From: Desulfobacterales bacterium
GTDB taxonomy: Bacteria > Desulfobacterota > Desulfobacteria > Desulfobacterales > JADGBH01
Length of the DNA: 64,000 nucleotides
Reading direction: 5' to 3'
NCBI GenBank assembly: GCA_015231595.1
Contig: JADGBH010000013.1
Span: 1-64,000 of the forward strand
In this document: piece after piece, positions 16,677 to 25,767 of the stretch
Numbering within the stretch: position 1 is the first letter of the stretch
How the letters are laid out: every line of letters starts with the position of its first letter
Made by a program: the position numbers and the translations under genes
The notes under the pieces: generated by a model
What the model was told of the DNA's origin: nothing
The model's database searches: none
The model's input: only the letters and a program-made list of their open reading frames with translations

Positions 16677-19600
16677 TTATTCTATATTCCCGAAACGAGC
16701 ATTAACTTCAATCCATGGAAAAATATGTCGATCTTTTGGAAAGTCATAAATAGCAAGCTCAATGTCTCTTTGGGTAGTTATAAACTCAACTTCTTTTAAT
16801 AATGGTGACCAATGATGGGTCGACTGCGCATAAGAACCAATATCACAACTTTTAAGAACACGAGTATAATGACCTTCAACAAAAATAGGATATCCCACTG
16901 TAGCGTCTAATGTCACTTGAGTATCATGGAGATCTCCGTCAACTTGCTTTGTTAATACATTTCCTAAAAATTCAAGAGCTTCAGGCAGTATAGCTTTAAA
17001 TACAACTCCTTTTATAGTACTTGTCGGTACATGTCCAAGAAATTGTCCATCTCTGCCTAAATTTATGCATGCTTCGTGGGAAACTGATTCCGCACCTCCG
17101 AGTAGTTCAGTAACTATTTGCGAATCAAGGGTTTGCTTTATAGCTGTTAGAACTAAATCTATAGCAAATGGAGAATATACACCTTGATAATGTTTTAATA
17201 TAAATTCACCATCTATGATAGCTCTACGAAATTTTTCACTGCTCCCTGTTCCATGGGCTGATCCATTATGCGCTCCGAACATAAGATTTCTGCAGCGTAG
17301 TCCTTCAAGCATCTTCTTTTGCTCAGGAGTGCCTCCAAGAAGCATACTTTCAGCAGTTAATCCATTAGCACAACCTTGACTGTAGCCGACATATCCCCAT
17401 GGAGTCGTTACCATAGATATAGCTTCTTCAATTTTTTTAGCGTTATATTCAAGGGATCGCAGAGTTTTCGTATCAGCTCTAATAGTTTTTATACCTCGTT
17501 TTGCTTCAATCCTTTTAAAAGTTTCGTCAAGCTCCGTTCCTTTTGCTCCTTCAGTTATAAGCCCCATACAGCTTATAATACTAAAATTATATTGACCATC
17601 AGGGTTATCAATTAAAAGCCTTACTAAAGGGTCAGAACTTAAACTTTTTTTATCTTCATCAAAATGGTAAAGAGAAGAAATTACTCCATCAATAAGTTCT
17701 TGTTCATTTTCAAAATTATTTTTTCCTGAACGAACATGGAGCCAGTTTCTTACATTATCTATATCTTCTTGATAATTTCTTACAATTGATAATATTACAA
17801 GAGATTCATAATTACGGTGCCAGAAATTTCTAAACCAAGGCAGATAAAAAGCATAAGCATCTTTTTTTAATAAATCAGAACAAGCTTTAAACGCATTTTT
17901 ATATGCTTGTATAGCCTCATACTCTGGCCCTTCTATTTTTTCAGTAAATACACATTGTTGACCTAAATTATCCGCCTCTTTTATTTTTTCAATTGCTAAA
18001 TTTATTAGAGTATCAGAGTTTGTTAAAGTCTCAGATATAATAGATGGATAATATCTTCTAACCTGTATATGCTGCTTTTTTGCAAGATATGATTTGGAAT
18101 TCTCAATAATATATTCGGCAACTTTCATTAGCTCGTTAAAGTAACTTTCGCGAGCATATTTACTGCCAGCCATGTAGTCGCTCCTTGGCGGAACATTAAT
18201 TCCAAGTTGTTCAGAAAATAAATCAGGCATATTGAGAGGTTCTTTTAAATGCTTCTGATCTTGATTAAGTATAGCGTAAAGAATACTCGATAATATTCGA
18301 GCGCTATTTTCTGACATTTCAACAAGAACTTCCAGTAAAAATGAGTCATGCTGAGCTTTAATATATTCAAAAATTAATTTATGGATTACCTGAACTGTTG
18401 ATCCATGCCAAAGTAGCGCCAATGTGGCTTTTAATAAATCCGATATATCTTCAGGACCAAGCAGAAATTCTTTTTTAGAAACTACATCAGCCATAAGCAT
18501 AGAAATAGCATTATCTTGAAAAACATATTTTAAACTTCCAAAACCTTTAGCAATTTCTTTTATTTCTTCTTTTAGGATTTTAATGTATTTTAGTTTATTT
18601 CTAACCGTTTCGTTTAGTTTATTAGAATTTTTAAGTATATAAGAAATTTGTTCTAATGTTAAATACGGTATGATATCTTCAAAACCTGAAGGAATATCTC
18701 TTTTTAACGAGATCATGTCATAAATATTTTTAGCTGAAGGTATTCCATCAGTTATACTCATGTATGTATGATCTTCGGATAAAGGCATTATATTTTGAGC
18801 AACAGACCGCTTAATCGGATCAACTGGGCTTAATATGGTATCTAACAATTTAAGGCCTTTATCTAATTCAAAATCGTAACCATGCTCCGGATAAATTTCG
18901 TTTATAATACGTTTTACTTCGACTCTGTTTAAACCCTCTCCATCTGTAACTCTTTTTATTATTGAAATAAACCTGTCTGTTAAATCATCCGTTTCTGAAA
19001 ACATTAAAGAAGCAATATAAGCCATTTTATCTCGAGGAATTATATCTTTTGGATCTTTTATATTATTTTCATCAAATATTTTTTCCCATTCCTTGATTTT
19101 TTTGCGAAGTTTTTCTGCTTTTTCAGCCATATCAGGCTTAAAAGCATTTAAAATATTAAAAAATAAATTATATATTTCATCTGAAAATAATATTTCAAAC
19201 AATCTTTTTGGGTCAGATTCTGGGTGCAGTATAGCATTAAAAAAGCCAGAATCATAAAATCCTTTTTGCTGTTTTCCCGTAAACGTTAAACTTCCATGCT
19301 GGCCAACTACTATGGTAAATTCACCTTTAAGAATATCATCTGAAAGCAAAGCAACATCGCCTTTATCTGATTTTAATATTGGTGATACATCATTAAAATT
19401 CCATTTTAAATTTATATGAAATTCTTTAATTCCTGCAACAGATATATCGCCTTTTGTAATTTCAATATGTAAATCAGCATTAGCAGGAACATAAATAATA
19501 TGTTTGTCGATGTTAATTATAAATTCTTTCAAATCAATATCCAATATTGTATTTCTTAAATCAATTTCAAATTGGTTATTAGCATTTTTATTGATTTGAG

Positions 19601-21083
19601 CATTAAGATTAATTTTAAATGATGCTTCTATATTGGTAGTTATTTTTTCAGTGGTAATAGATAATTCTGGAAGAGCGTTGATCGATGAAATTCCGTTTAA
19701 AGATACATCTCCAGTGCCTGTCGCAGATATTCTGCCTCTTTGTTGACAACATTCTAATTGCCCTTCAAATATAGCATTTCGTATTTCAGGTGTCCATACT
19801 CCTATTGATGTTTCTATTACGGCTGTATTTAATAAACGCGTTTCAAAAGAAAAATTTCCTGCACAGCTTTCCGATGATATATCAATTTTTTCATCAATGA
19901 GCATTAAAATGTCGGTTAGGATTGAAAAACTCCCGCTTGCTGTAGGATTTTTAATTCTAATTGGAAGGAAACACATCGCCTTTGAAATAGGATTAGAAAT
20001 ATTTATATTGCATGAAATTTCGTTAATATCTGATATTTGTGGTACTGAAATATCAAGATTTTCAATTTTAAATGCGATTTTTTTATCTATAGATTGCCCT
20101 GAAAAATCTCCTTTAAGGCTTAATTTATTGGCTGATTCAATGTTTGTTTCAATCAATCCTTTTAAACTCGTTTCAGCATCAAAATTAATTAGCGGAAAAT
20201 TTGAGTTTGCATAAAATCTTCCTTTATATACGTCAAGGGCATCAATTAAAGTTTCAATAAGTCGCTTGACAGGTATATTATCTATAAGGAGTTCTCCCGA
20301 AGCTATAGGATTTTTTGTAAAAAATTCGCTAATTGATGCGTTTATAAATGGCAGAATTATTGCTGGAAGATTAAATTCATTGAATTGAAAAGGAATCATG
20401 TCTAAATAATGGACAGAGCCTGTAAAAAATAAAGCAAGATAAAATTTATTTCCGCTTTTTTTTAATTGACCTTTTGCTCCTTTTAAAAAAACTTTAGCTA
20501 ATTTATTGGCATTTTCTTCGACAATGTTTCCTGCTATTGAAATGCCTTTATCAATTGTGTTTCTAAGTAAAGTTCCTTTTTTTAAAGGTGAATTTTCAAT
20601 TTTGCTAAGTATTGTAGATTTTATATTTTGAGAATAAGTTTTTCCTAAGTCAACTAAATAAAAACGGGATAAGTTATCTATAAATTTTGCAAGACTGTCA
20701 TCGCTAAATGTTTTGTTTATCTCTAATAAAGCGGTAATAATATTATGAAAGATAATAGGAGTATTAAATTTAACTTCAAATTCTCTTATTATCGGAATAC
20801 TATTTCCATTTAGAATTTCTCTTTCTATAATAATTTTCCCATCAGCAACAAATCCATCCTTAATTTCTATTAAGCATGGACTTCCTTTTGATATAGGGAT
20901 ATTGTATTGGCCTTTTTTAAGGTGAATTTTTAGGTCCGCAAAAGCATTTTCTACTACTTCTAATATAGGGTCATCAAATATAAGAAACATTTTTTTTATA
21001 AGACTTAAAGGCTCAAAAACGTAATTACTTCCAGAACAACTATAATTATTAGGGTATAAGTTCACTTTTTTTGGGGACTTCAA
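16677..21083 (-). CDS. giant protein of unknown function with C-terminal hydrolase-like module
   Basis: A 1468-aa protein. The start is a TTG: AAGGAG stands 9 nt upstream and no nearer ATG has one. No signal peptide is visible. Residues 1-640 are beta-rich with regular alternating segments (such as GRISATGTGDVSLNG), loosely like AsmA/TamB-type repeats. Residues 640-1130 are helical and charged. Near 1233 the sequence PWGYVGYSQGCANG looks like an alpha/beta-hydrolase nucleophile elbow, preceded by SLEYNAKKIEEAI; candidate acid and base lie in DLHDTQVT (about 1387) and THHWSPL (about 1424). I recognise no family over the whole length. It stands alone between the histidine kinase and galE, both with gaps over 140 bp. 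The hydrolase reading is inference from one motif. Confidence 0.55.
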   Translation of the reverse strand: MKSPKKVNLYPNNYSCSGSNYVFEPLSLIKKMFLIFDDPILEVVENAFADLKIHLKKGQYNIPISKGSPCLIEIKDGFVADGKIIIEREILNGNSIPIIREFEVKFNTPIIFHNIITALLEINKTFSDDSLAKFIDNLSRFYLVDLGKTYSQNIKSTILSKIENSPLKKGTLLRNTIDKGISIAGNIVEENANKLAKVFLKGAKGQLKKSGNKFYLALFFTGSVHYLDMIPFQFNEFNLPAIILPFINASISEFFTKNPIASGELLIDNIPVKRLIETLIDALDVYKGRFYANSNFPLINFDAETSLKGLIETNIESANKLSLKGDFSGQSIDKKIAFKIENLDISVPQISDINEISCNINISNPISKAMCFLPIRIKNPTASGSFSILTDILMLIDEKIDISSESCAGNFSFETRLLNTAVIETSIGVWTPEIRNAIFEGQLECCQQRGRISATGTGDVSLNGISSINALPELSITTEKITTNIEASFKINLNAQINKNANNQFEIDLRNTILDIDLKEFIINIDKHIIYVPANADLHIEITKGDISVAGIKEFHINLKWNFNDVSPILKSDKGDVALLSDDILKGEFTIVVGQHGSLTFTGKQQKGFYDSGFFNAILHPESDPKRLFEILFSDEIYNLFFNILNAFKPDMAEKAEKLRKKIKEWEKIFDENNIKDPKDIIPRDKMAYIASLMFSETDDLTDRFISIIKRVTDGEGLNRVEVKRIINEIYPEHGYDFELDKGLKLLDTILSPVDPIKRSVAQNIMPLSEDHTYMSITDGIPSAKNIYDMISLKRDIPSGFEDIIPYLTLEQISYILKNSNKLNETVRNKLKYIKILKEEIKEIAKGFGSLKYVFQDNAISMLMADVVSKKEFLLGPEDISDLLKATLALLWHGSTVQVIHKLIFEYIKAQHDSFLLEVLVEMSENSARILSSILYAILNQDQKHLKEPLNMPDLFSEQLGINVPPRSDYMAGSKYARESYFNELMKVAEYIIENSKSYLAKKQHIQVRRYYPSIISETLTNSDTLINLAIEKIKEADNLGQQCVFTEKIEGPEYEAIQAYKNAFKACSDLLKKDAYAFYLPWFRNFWHRNYESLVILSIVRNYQEDIDNVRNWLHVRSGKNNFENEQELIDGVISSLYHFDEDKKSLSSDPLVRLLIDNPDGQYNFSIISCMGLITEGAKGTELDETFKRIEAKRGIKTIRADTKTLRSLEYNAKKIEEAISMVTTPWGYVGYSQGCANGLTAESMLLGGTPEQKKMLEGLRCRNLMFGAHNGSAHGTGSSEKFRRAIIDGEFILKHYQGVYSPFAIDLVLTAIKQTLDSQIVTELLGGAESVSHEACINLGRDGQFLGHVPTSTIKGVVFKAILPEALEFLGNVLTKQVDGDLHDTQVTLDATVGYPIFVEGHYTRVLKSCDIGSYAQSTHHWSPLLKEVEFITTQRDIELAIYDFPKDRHIFPWIEVNARFGNIE

Positions 21084-21231
21084 TTTTTAATTCTCCTTAA
21101 TAAATAAGTTTTAGATTATTGACTTTAATTCAAGAAATTTATTTGTAAAACAGTTATAAATAAATTTCAATAATATAATTAAAGGTTTTAAAGTTTATTG
21201 AGGGCTTTTTAGGATGGTATTGTAATTAACT

Positions 21232-22275
21232 TTAATGATTGATCCATGAAAATTGGGGAATTTTTTGTTCCCATTTCCATGCACTTAGCATCATTTCATC
21301 AATTGTTCTTTTTGGGATCCAATTTAATTCTCTCATGGCTTTATCATTATTAGCATAAATAGCAGGGATATCCCCTGCCCTACGTTGCCCAATTTCGTAG
21401 TTAAGTTTTTGATTAGTATTTCGCTCAAAAGCTTTAAGAGCTTCTAATACAGTTATTCCTGTGCCGGTTCCTAAATTAAAGGTTTCGCAACAAAGTTTTT
21501 GTTCAGATTTTTTTTGACGGATTAGATACTCCAATGATTTGGTGTGGGCTTCAGCAATGTCCATTACATGAATATAATCACGAATACATGTTCCATCGCT
21601 TGTTTCATAATCATTGCCGAATACTATAATTTTTGACTTTTTGCCTATAGCGCATTGCGTGATCACTGTAAATAAATTTGTAGATTTGTAAAAAGGTATT
21701 TCTCCAATAAAACCGCTTTCATGAGCTCCTACAGGGTTGAAATATCTTAATAAAACTGCCTTACATGGATTAGCGATAGAAAAATCGTATGTTATTTCTT
21801 CTCCCATTCGTTTAGTATTCGCATAGGGGGATTCTGGGTTTGATAAAGGCGTATCTTCTGTAACTGGAAGACGATTAACAATTCCATATACACTACAGGA
21901 TGACGAATATATAAAATAAGGTATCTGAAATTTTTGAATATTTTTAAGTATGTTAAGTAAAGAAAATATATTGTTTTTATAATATAGCAATGGCTGATCT
22001 ACAGATTCATCTACATTTTTGTAAGCTGCGAAATGAATTACAGCCTTTGCATCAGCATTTTCCTGAAATACTTGCTCAACTGCTTTAGCATCGCAAAGGT
22101 TGATAGGATAATTTTTAATGGTGTGTCCAGTTATATGTCTGGCTTCCTGGAGTATTTCTTTATATGAACGGCAGTTATTATCGATGCTTATAACTGAAAA
22201 ACCTTTAGAAAGCAAATCAACGATAGTGTGAATTCCTATGTAACCAGCCCCCCCTGTTATTATAACTTTAAACAT
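21232..22275 (-). CDS. galE: UDP-glucose 4-epimerase
   Basis: A 347-aa short-chain dehydrogenase/reductase. It interconverts UDP-glucose and UDP-galactose with bound NAD, supplying galactose for envelope polysaccharide. The Rossmann glycine motif TGGAGYIG is at the N-terminus. The catalytic Ser is in YSSSCSVYG near 123 and Tyr-x3-Lys is in PYANTKRMGEE near 147. The extended-SDR block RYFNPVGAHESGFIGE and the C-terminal RRAGDIPAIYANNDKA agree with GalE. Length is typical. The ATG at 22275 is preferred to the in-frame GTG at 22287, giving the usual MFKVIITGGAG start. No other sugar gene is adjacent. Confidence 0.92.
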   Translation of the reverse strand: MFKVIITGGAGYIGIHTIVDLLSKGFSVISIDNNCRSYKEILQEARHITGHTIKNYPINLCDAKAVEQVFQENADAKAVIHFAAYKNVDESVDQPLLYYKNNIFSLLNILKNIQKFQIPYFIYSSSCSVYGIVNRLPVTEDTPLSNPESPYANTKRMGEEITYDFSIANPCKAVLLRYFNPVGAHESGFIGEIPFYKSTNLFTVITQCAIGKKSKIIVFGNDYETSDGTCIRDYIHVMDIAEAHTKSLEYLIRQKKSEQKLCCETFNLGTGTGITVLEALKAFERNTNQKLNYEIGQRRAGDIPAIYANNDKAMRELNWIPKRTIDEMMLSAWKWEQKIPQFSWINH

Positions 22276-22333
22276 TATTTTTCTCACTTAATTTATAAAT
22301 TTTAGAAAAATAAATAGGAATGATGTAATGGAT

Positions 22334-22365
22334 AAAAAGGTTGGAAAAAATTCCAACCTTTTTTT
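22334..22365 (-). terminator. intrinsic terminator of the pilin gene
   Basis: Stem GGTTGGAA / TTCCAACC with an AAAA loop, extended by A and T runs on both sides, so it could work in both directions. It lies 19 bp past the pilin stop codon on the minus strand. Confidence 0.8.
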
Positions 22366-22383
22366 GTTTATCAGACTATAATA

Positions 22384-22824
22384 CTAAACAGTAGTTGGGA
22401 AATACCATGTTTCTTGCATCGCCGTTCTTTCCGCGGCGGTAAATACATAAGTTCTCATCTGATATATTTGAATACGAATTCCTGGTTGAGTAGTTGCAGT
22501 ACCTGCAACATTTGCAAAGTTTACTGTAAAATCTCCCATTGTAAAAGTATTAGTTCCACCAGATACCATGTCCCGGATTTGATTACGTTGAGCATTCGTA
22601 GTTGGAGGAGTTCCGCTTTGAAGCAAAAACTTTCCATAAGCCAAGGAAAGATTCCCTTTAACCTCTCCAATAGCAGCAGCAACAGCATTTTTACGAGCAT
22701 CTGTTGTAAGATCCATATATTTAGGAACAGCTACAGCAGCTAAGATACCTAATAATATAAGGACGGCTATAACTTCAATTAAAGTAAAACCTTTTTGATT
22801 GTTAAACACTTTTTGTTTTTTCAT
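22384..22824 (-). CDS. type IV pilin-like protein (prepilin)
   Basis: A 146-aa prepilin. The short basic leader ends in KGFTLIEVIAVLILLGILAA, the class III signal cut by prepilin peptidase PilD between Gly and Phe with Glu at mature position 5. The mature protein has the long N-terminal helix (about 14-55) and a small C-terminal domain without the two cysteines of classic PilA. It may be a major or minor pilin or a type II secretion pseudopilin; no assembly genes are near. GGGGGA gives a strong ribosome site. A sigma-54-like promoter upstream and a clear terminator downstream make it a single-gene unit, the usual arrangement for a major pilin. Confidence 0.85.
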   Translation of the reverse strand: MKKQKVFNNQKGFTLIEVIAVLILLGILAAVAVPKYMDLTTDARKNAVAAAIGEVKGNLSLAYGKFLLQSGTPPTTNAQRNQIRDMVSGGTNTFTMGDFTVNFANVAGTATTQPGIRIQIYQMRTYVFTAAERTAMQETWYFPTTV

Positions 22825-22886
22825 TTTTTTATTTCCCCCTTTTTCATTTGTTAATATTGTTACGTTATGTAAACATCAATACATTA

Positions 22887-22902
22887 TGCAAAAAAAATAC
22901 CA
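22887..22902 (-). promoter_or_regulatory. sigma-54-type promoter of the pilin gene
   Basis: On the minus strand the 16-mer TGGTATTTTTTTTGCA has GG and GC exactly 10 bp apart, as in the -24/-12 consensus TGGCACG-N4-TTGCW. It would give a leader of about 50 nt before the pilin ATG. Sigma-54 control of pilA through PilR is known in other proteobacteria, which supports the reading. Confidence 0.5.
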
Positions 22903-23023
22903 CCTCCATTATTTAAAAAATTTTACTAAGATAATATCAAAGATACCTATGAAAGCCAAATAAAAACTACAAAAAATGTAGATAGTAAAAATAAAAATCT
23001 ACAATTTTCGAAGATAATAATTA

Positions 23024-24496
23024 TTAAATTTGAGGTTGATCTTTAAATATTTGTTCATTTTTTATTTTTTCTTGTGGCAATGGTGGAGAATTTTCTTCAA
23101 TGCTTTTATGCTTCAATATATCATAATAGATCATAATTTGTTTTATATATTTTACTGGTTCTGAACCTCGACAATAGCCATATCGAGCATTTAAATAGTA
23201 TTCTTTTTTTTCAAGCAAGGGAAGTGTTTTTGAGATAGATGACCATTTATTAGGGTTAAGTCCCATTTTTCGAGCTATATTTCTTGCATCAATTATATGA
23301 CCTTGTCCGACATTATAAGCGGCTAATGCTATAAAAAGTCTATCATCTTCCTGAGATTTATCATATATATCGTACATTTTTTTTAAAAGCTTTACCCCAG
23401 CTTCGATATTTTCTTCTGGATTTAAGATATTTTTTACTCCAAGGCTTTCAGCGGTGCTTCTGGTTATCTGCATAAGTCCATATGCTCCTGCATGGCTTTG
23501 GGCATTTGGTTCAAAGTGGGATTCTTGATAGACTTGAGCGGCTATTAATCTCCAATCAAACTCATATTTTTCCGCCATTTCTTTTATAGTAGCTTTATAT
23601 GAAGGAAATCTAGTTTTAATACGCTCATGGTAAACAGATAAATCAAAGAGATCGAAATGTTCATCATAGTTATAATATCGATTATATATTTCTTCAAATA
23701 TGTTATTTTCTTTTATAGTTCTAAAAAAAAAGTTTATGCACTCCCTAAGCTTTCTAGCATCTCTGTTTACCGCCCATGCTAAAAATTCTTTATCATTTAT
23801 AGGAAGTCCGAGAACTATATTTGGGTAATGTTTAATATTCAGAAGAGCTATATTGCTGTCAGCAATAGTAAAGGGGATTTGTTTATCTGATACCTGTCTT
23901 ATAAGCTCTTCTGTTGGGACTCCATCAAAAATTTTAACATCTATTTTTAATCCAAGCTCATCAATAGCTTTAAGCCTTTCAGAAGAAAAAGTTTCTCCAC
24001 TTACATGAATTAATTTTCCATCTAAATCTTCTAATTTATTTACTTGAGCCCCATAACGGGAGGTTACTATTCTTGGCTGAATAGTCATATAACCATCTGA
24101 AAAACTTACATTGATTATTCTTCTCGGAGTAATGGTTATACTTGCACCAATAAAATTACCTGAATTTTCTTTTAAAAGAGATACCATATCCTCCCATGTG
24201 TCAGCTAATTTTACATTGAGTTTTACTCCAATATATTTTGCAAATTCTTTAGCTAAATCATACTCAAAACCCATTGCTTGCTCTCTGTAGATATAATAAC
24301 AATGGGCATTATTTCTTGTAATTAACGTTATTTCACCTACTTTAAGTATGTCATCAAGAGTAGTTATTTCTGAAGGTATTATTTTATTTTTATATAAATA
24401 AAATAATTTAATTGAAAAAAATATTATTAGAACTAAAAAAGGTATAAAAACAGCTGGTTTTTTTATTAAATTGTTTATTTTATTAGCAAGATACAA
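23024..24496 (-). CDS. mltF: membrane-bound lytic transglycosylase F-like protein
   Basis: A 490-aa protein that cleaves peptidoglycan glycan strands non-hydrolytically. An N-terminal anchor (about 15-33) is followed by a periplasmic binding protein family 3 domain (about 45-275: GFEYDLAKEFAKYIGVKL, FIGASITITPRR). A transglycosylase SLT domain (about 300-430) follows, with the catalytic Glu in AAQVYQESHFEPNAQS and the GAYGLMQI and LAAYNVGQGH motifs. This pair of domains is the MltF architecture and length is typical. The start is TTG at 24496 with a GGGGGA ribosome site 8 nt upstream. Monocistronic; divergent from ispG. Confidence 0.9.
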   Translation of the reverse strand: MYLANKINNLIKKPAVFIPFLVLIIFFSIKLFYLYKNKIIPSEITTLDDILKVGEITLITRNNAHCYYIYREQAMGFEYDLAKEFAKYIGVKLNVKLADTWEDMVSLLKENSGNFIGASITITPRRIINVSFSDGYMTIQPRIVTSRYGAQVNKLEDLDGKLIHVSGETFSSERLKAIDELGLKIDVKIFDGVPTEELIRQVSDKQIPFTIADSNIALLNIKHYPNIVLGLPINDKEFLAWAVNRDARKLRECINFFFRTIKENNIFEEIYNRYYNYDEHFDLFDLSVYHERIKTRFPSYKATIKEMAEKYEFDWRLIAAQVYQESHFEPNAQSHAGAYGLMQITRSTAESLGVKNILNPEENIEAGVKLLKKMYDIYDKSQEDDRLFIALAAYNVGQGHIIDARNIARKMGLNPNKWSSISKTLPLLEKKEYYLNARYGYCRGSEPVKYIKQIMIYYDILKHKSIEENSPPLPQEKIKNEQIFKDQPQI

Positions 24497-24639
24497 TAGT
24501 TTTCCCCCTAGCTTCTTTGCTTAAATCCTTTAAAAAATTTTTAAATTTTGCTATTAATGCTTAATTATAATAGAAGCTTTAAAATAAATCAAATCAGATT
24601 TTTTTTACTAATTAACCTCCATAAAACATTATAAAAATT

Positions 24640-25716
24640 ATGAGCTTTAATATTAAAAGAAAAAAAACAAGGCAAATTCAAGTAGGTAAAGTAAAAATTG
24701 GAGGAAACTCTGATATATCAATCCAATCAATGACAAATACTTATACTCAAGATGTAAAATCAACTGTTGATCAAATAAAAAGGCTTGAAAAAGCGGGATG
24801 CGAAATCATAAGAGTTGCTGTGCCTGATATGGAATCAACAAAATCAATATCTTCCATAAAAAAAGAAATTTCTATCCCTATTATAGCGGATATTCATTTT
24901 GATTTTCGTCTTGCGATTGCGTCAGCTAAATCAGGTGCTGATGGACTTAGGATTAATCCAGGAAATATTGGTTCAAAAGATAAAATAAAATCAGTTGTTT
25001 CCTGTGCTAAAGATTACAATATTCCTATTAGAGTAGGCGTAAATTCGGGTTCTATTGAAAAGGATATTTTAAAAAAATATAAGGGAGCGACCCCTGAAGC
25101 AATGGTTGAAAGCGCCTTAAGAAATGTTGAATTACTAACATCTGTTGGTTTTGATAATTTAAAAATTTCATTAAAAGCTTCAGATGTTTCAAGAACAATT
25201 GAAGCTTATAGGCAGCTTTCGCTGAAAGCAGATTTTCCTCTCCATGTAGGAGTAACAGAAGCTGGCTCCCTTTTTCCTGGTATTGTAAAGTCTTCTCTTG
25301 GAATAGGAACTTTACTGTTAGAAGGCATCGGAGACACTATCAGGGTTTCTCTTACTCGAGACCCGATAGAAGAAGTAAGAGTAGGATATGAGATTTTAAA
25401 GGCTCTCAACATAAGAAACCGAGGAGTAGAAATAATTTCTTGTCCTACATGCGGAAGATGTAAAATTAATCTTTTTGAAATTGTTGAACAAGTAGAAAAT
25501 GCTCTAATGTTTAAATCAATTCCAATTAAAGTAGCTATAATGGGATGTGTAGTAAATGGCCCGGGTGAAGCAAAAGAGGCAGATATCGGAATAGCTGGAG
25601 GTGATGGAATTGGTATCCTTTTTAAAAAAGGCAAGATTATAAAAAAAGTCCCTCAAATTGAGCTTATTAAAGTTTTATTAACGGAGATTGATATTTTAGA
25701 GACTGAGCTGAAGTAA
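24640..25716 (+). CDS. ispG: 4-hydroxy-3-methylbut-2-enyl diphosphate synthase (IspG)
   Basis: A 358-aa iron-sulfur enzyme of the MEP isoprenoid pathway, converting MEcPP to HMBPP with flavodoxin or ferredoxin electrons. The N-terminal TIM-barrel has SIQSMTNTYTQDV and RVAVPDMESTKS. The C-terminal cluster domain provides CPTCGRC (Cys near 268 and 271) and the third cysteine in MGCVVNGPGEA with the catalytic Glu. Length fits the short bacterial form without the plant insert. No ribosome site is obvious before the ATG. proS follows 51 bp later on the same strand and rel after that, so the three may be co-transcribed. Confidence 0.95.
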   Translation: MSFNIKRKKTRQIQVGKVKIGGNSDISIQSMTNTYTQDVKSTVDQIKRLEKAGCEIIRVAVPDMESTKSISSIKKEISIPIIADIHFDFRLAIASAKSGADGLRINPGNIGSKDKIKSVVSCAKDYNIPIRVGVNSGSIEKDILKKYKGATPEAMVESALRNVELLTSVGFDNLKISLKASDVSRTIEAYRQLSLKADFPLHVGVTEAGSLFPGIVKSSLGIGTLLLEGIGDTIRVSLTRDPIEEVRVGYEILKALNIRNRGVEIISCPTCGRCKINLFEIVEQVENALMFKSIPIKVAIMGCVVNGPGEAKEADIGIAGGDGIGILFKKGKIIKKVPQIELIKVLLTEIDILETELK

Positions 25717-25767
25717 TTATTCGTATAAATTATAACTAAGTTAAAAAAATAATAAAAAGAGGCGTTT

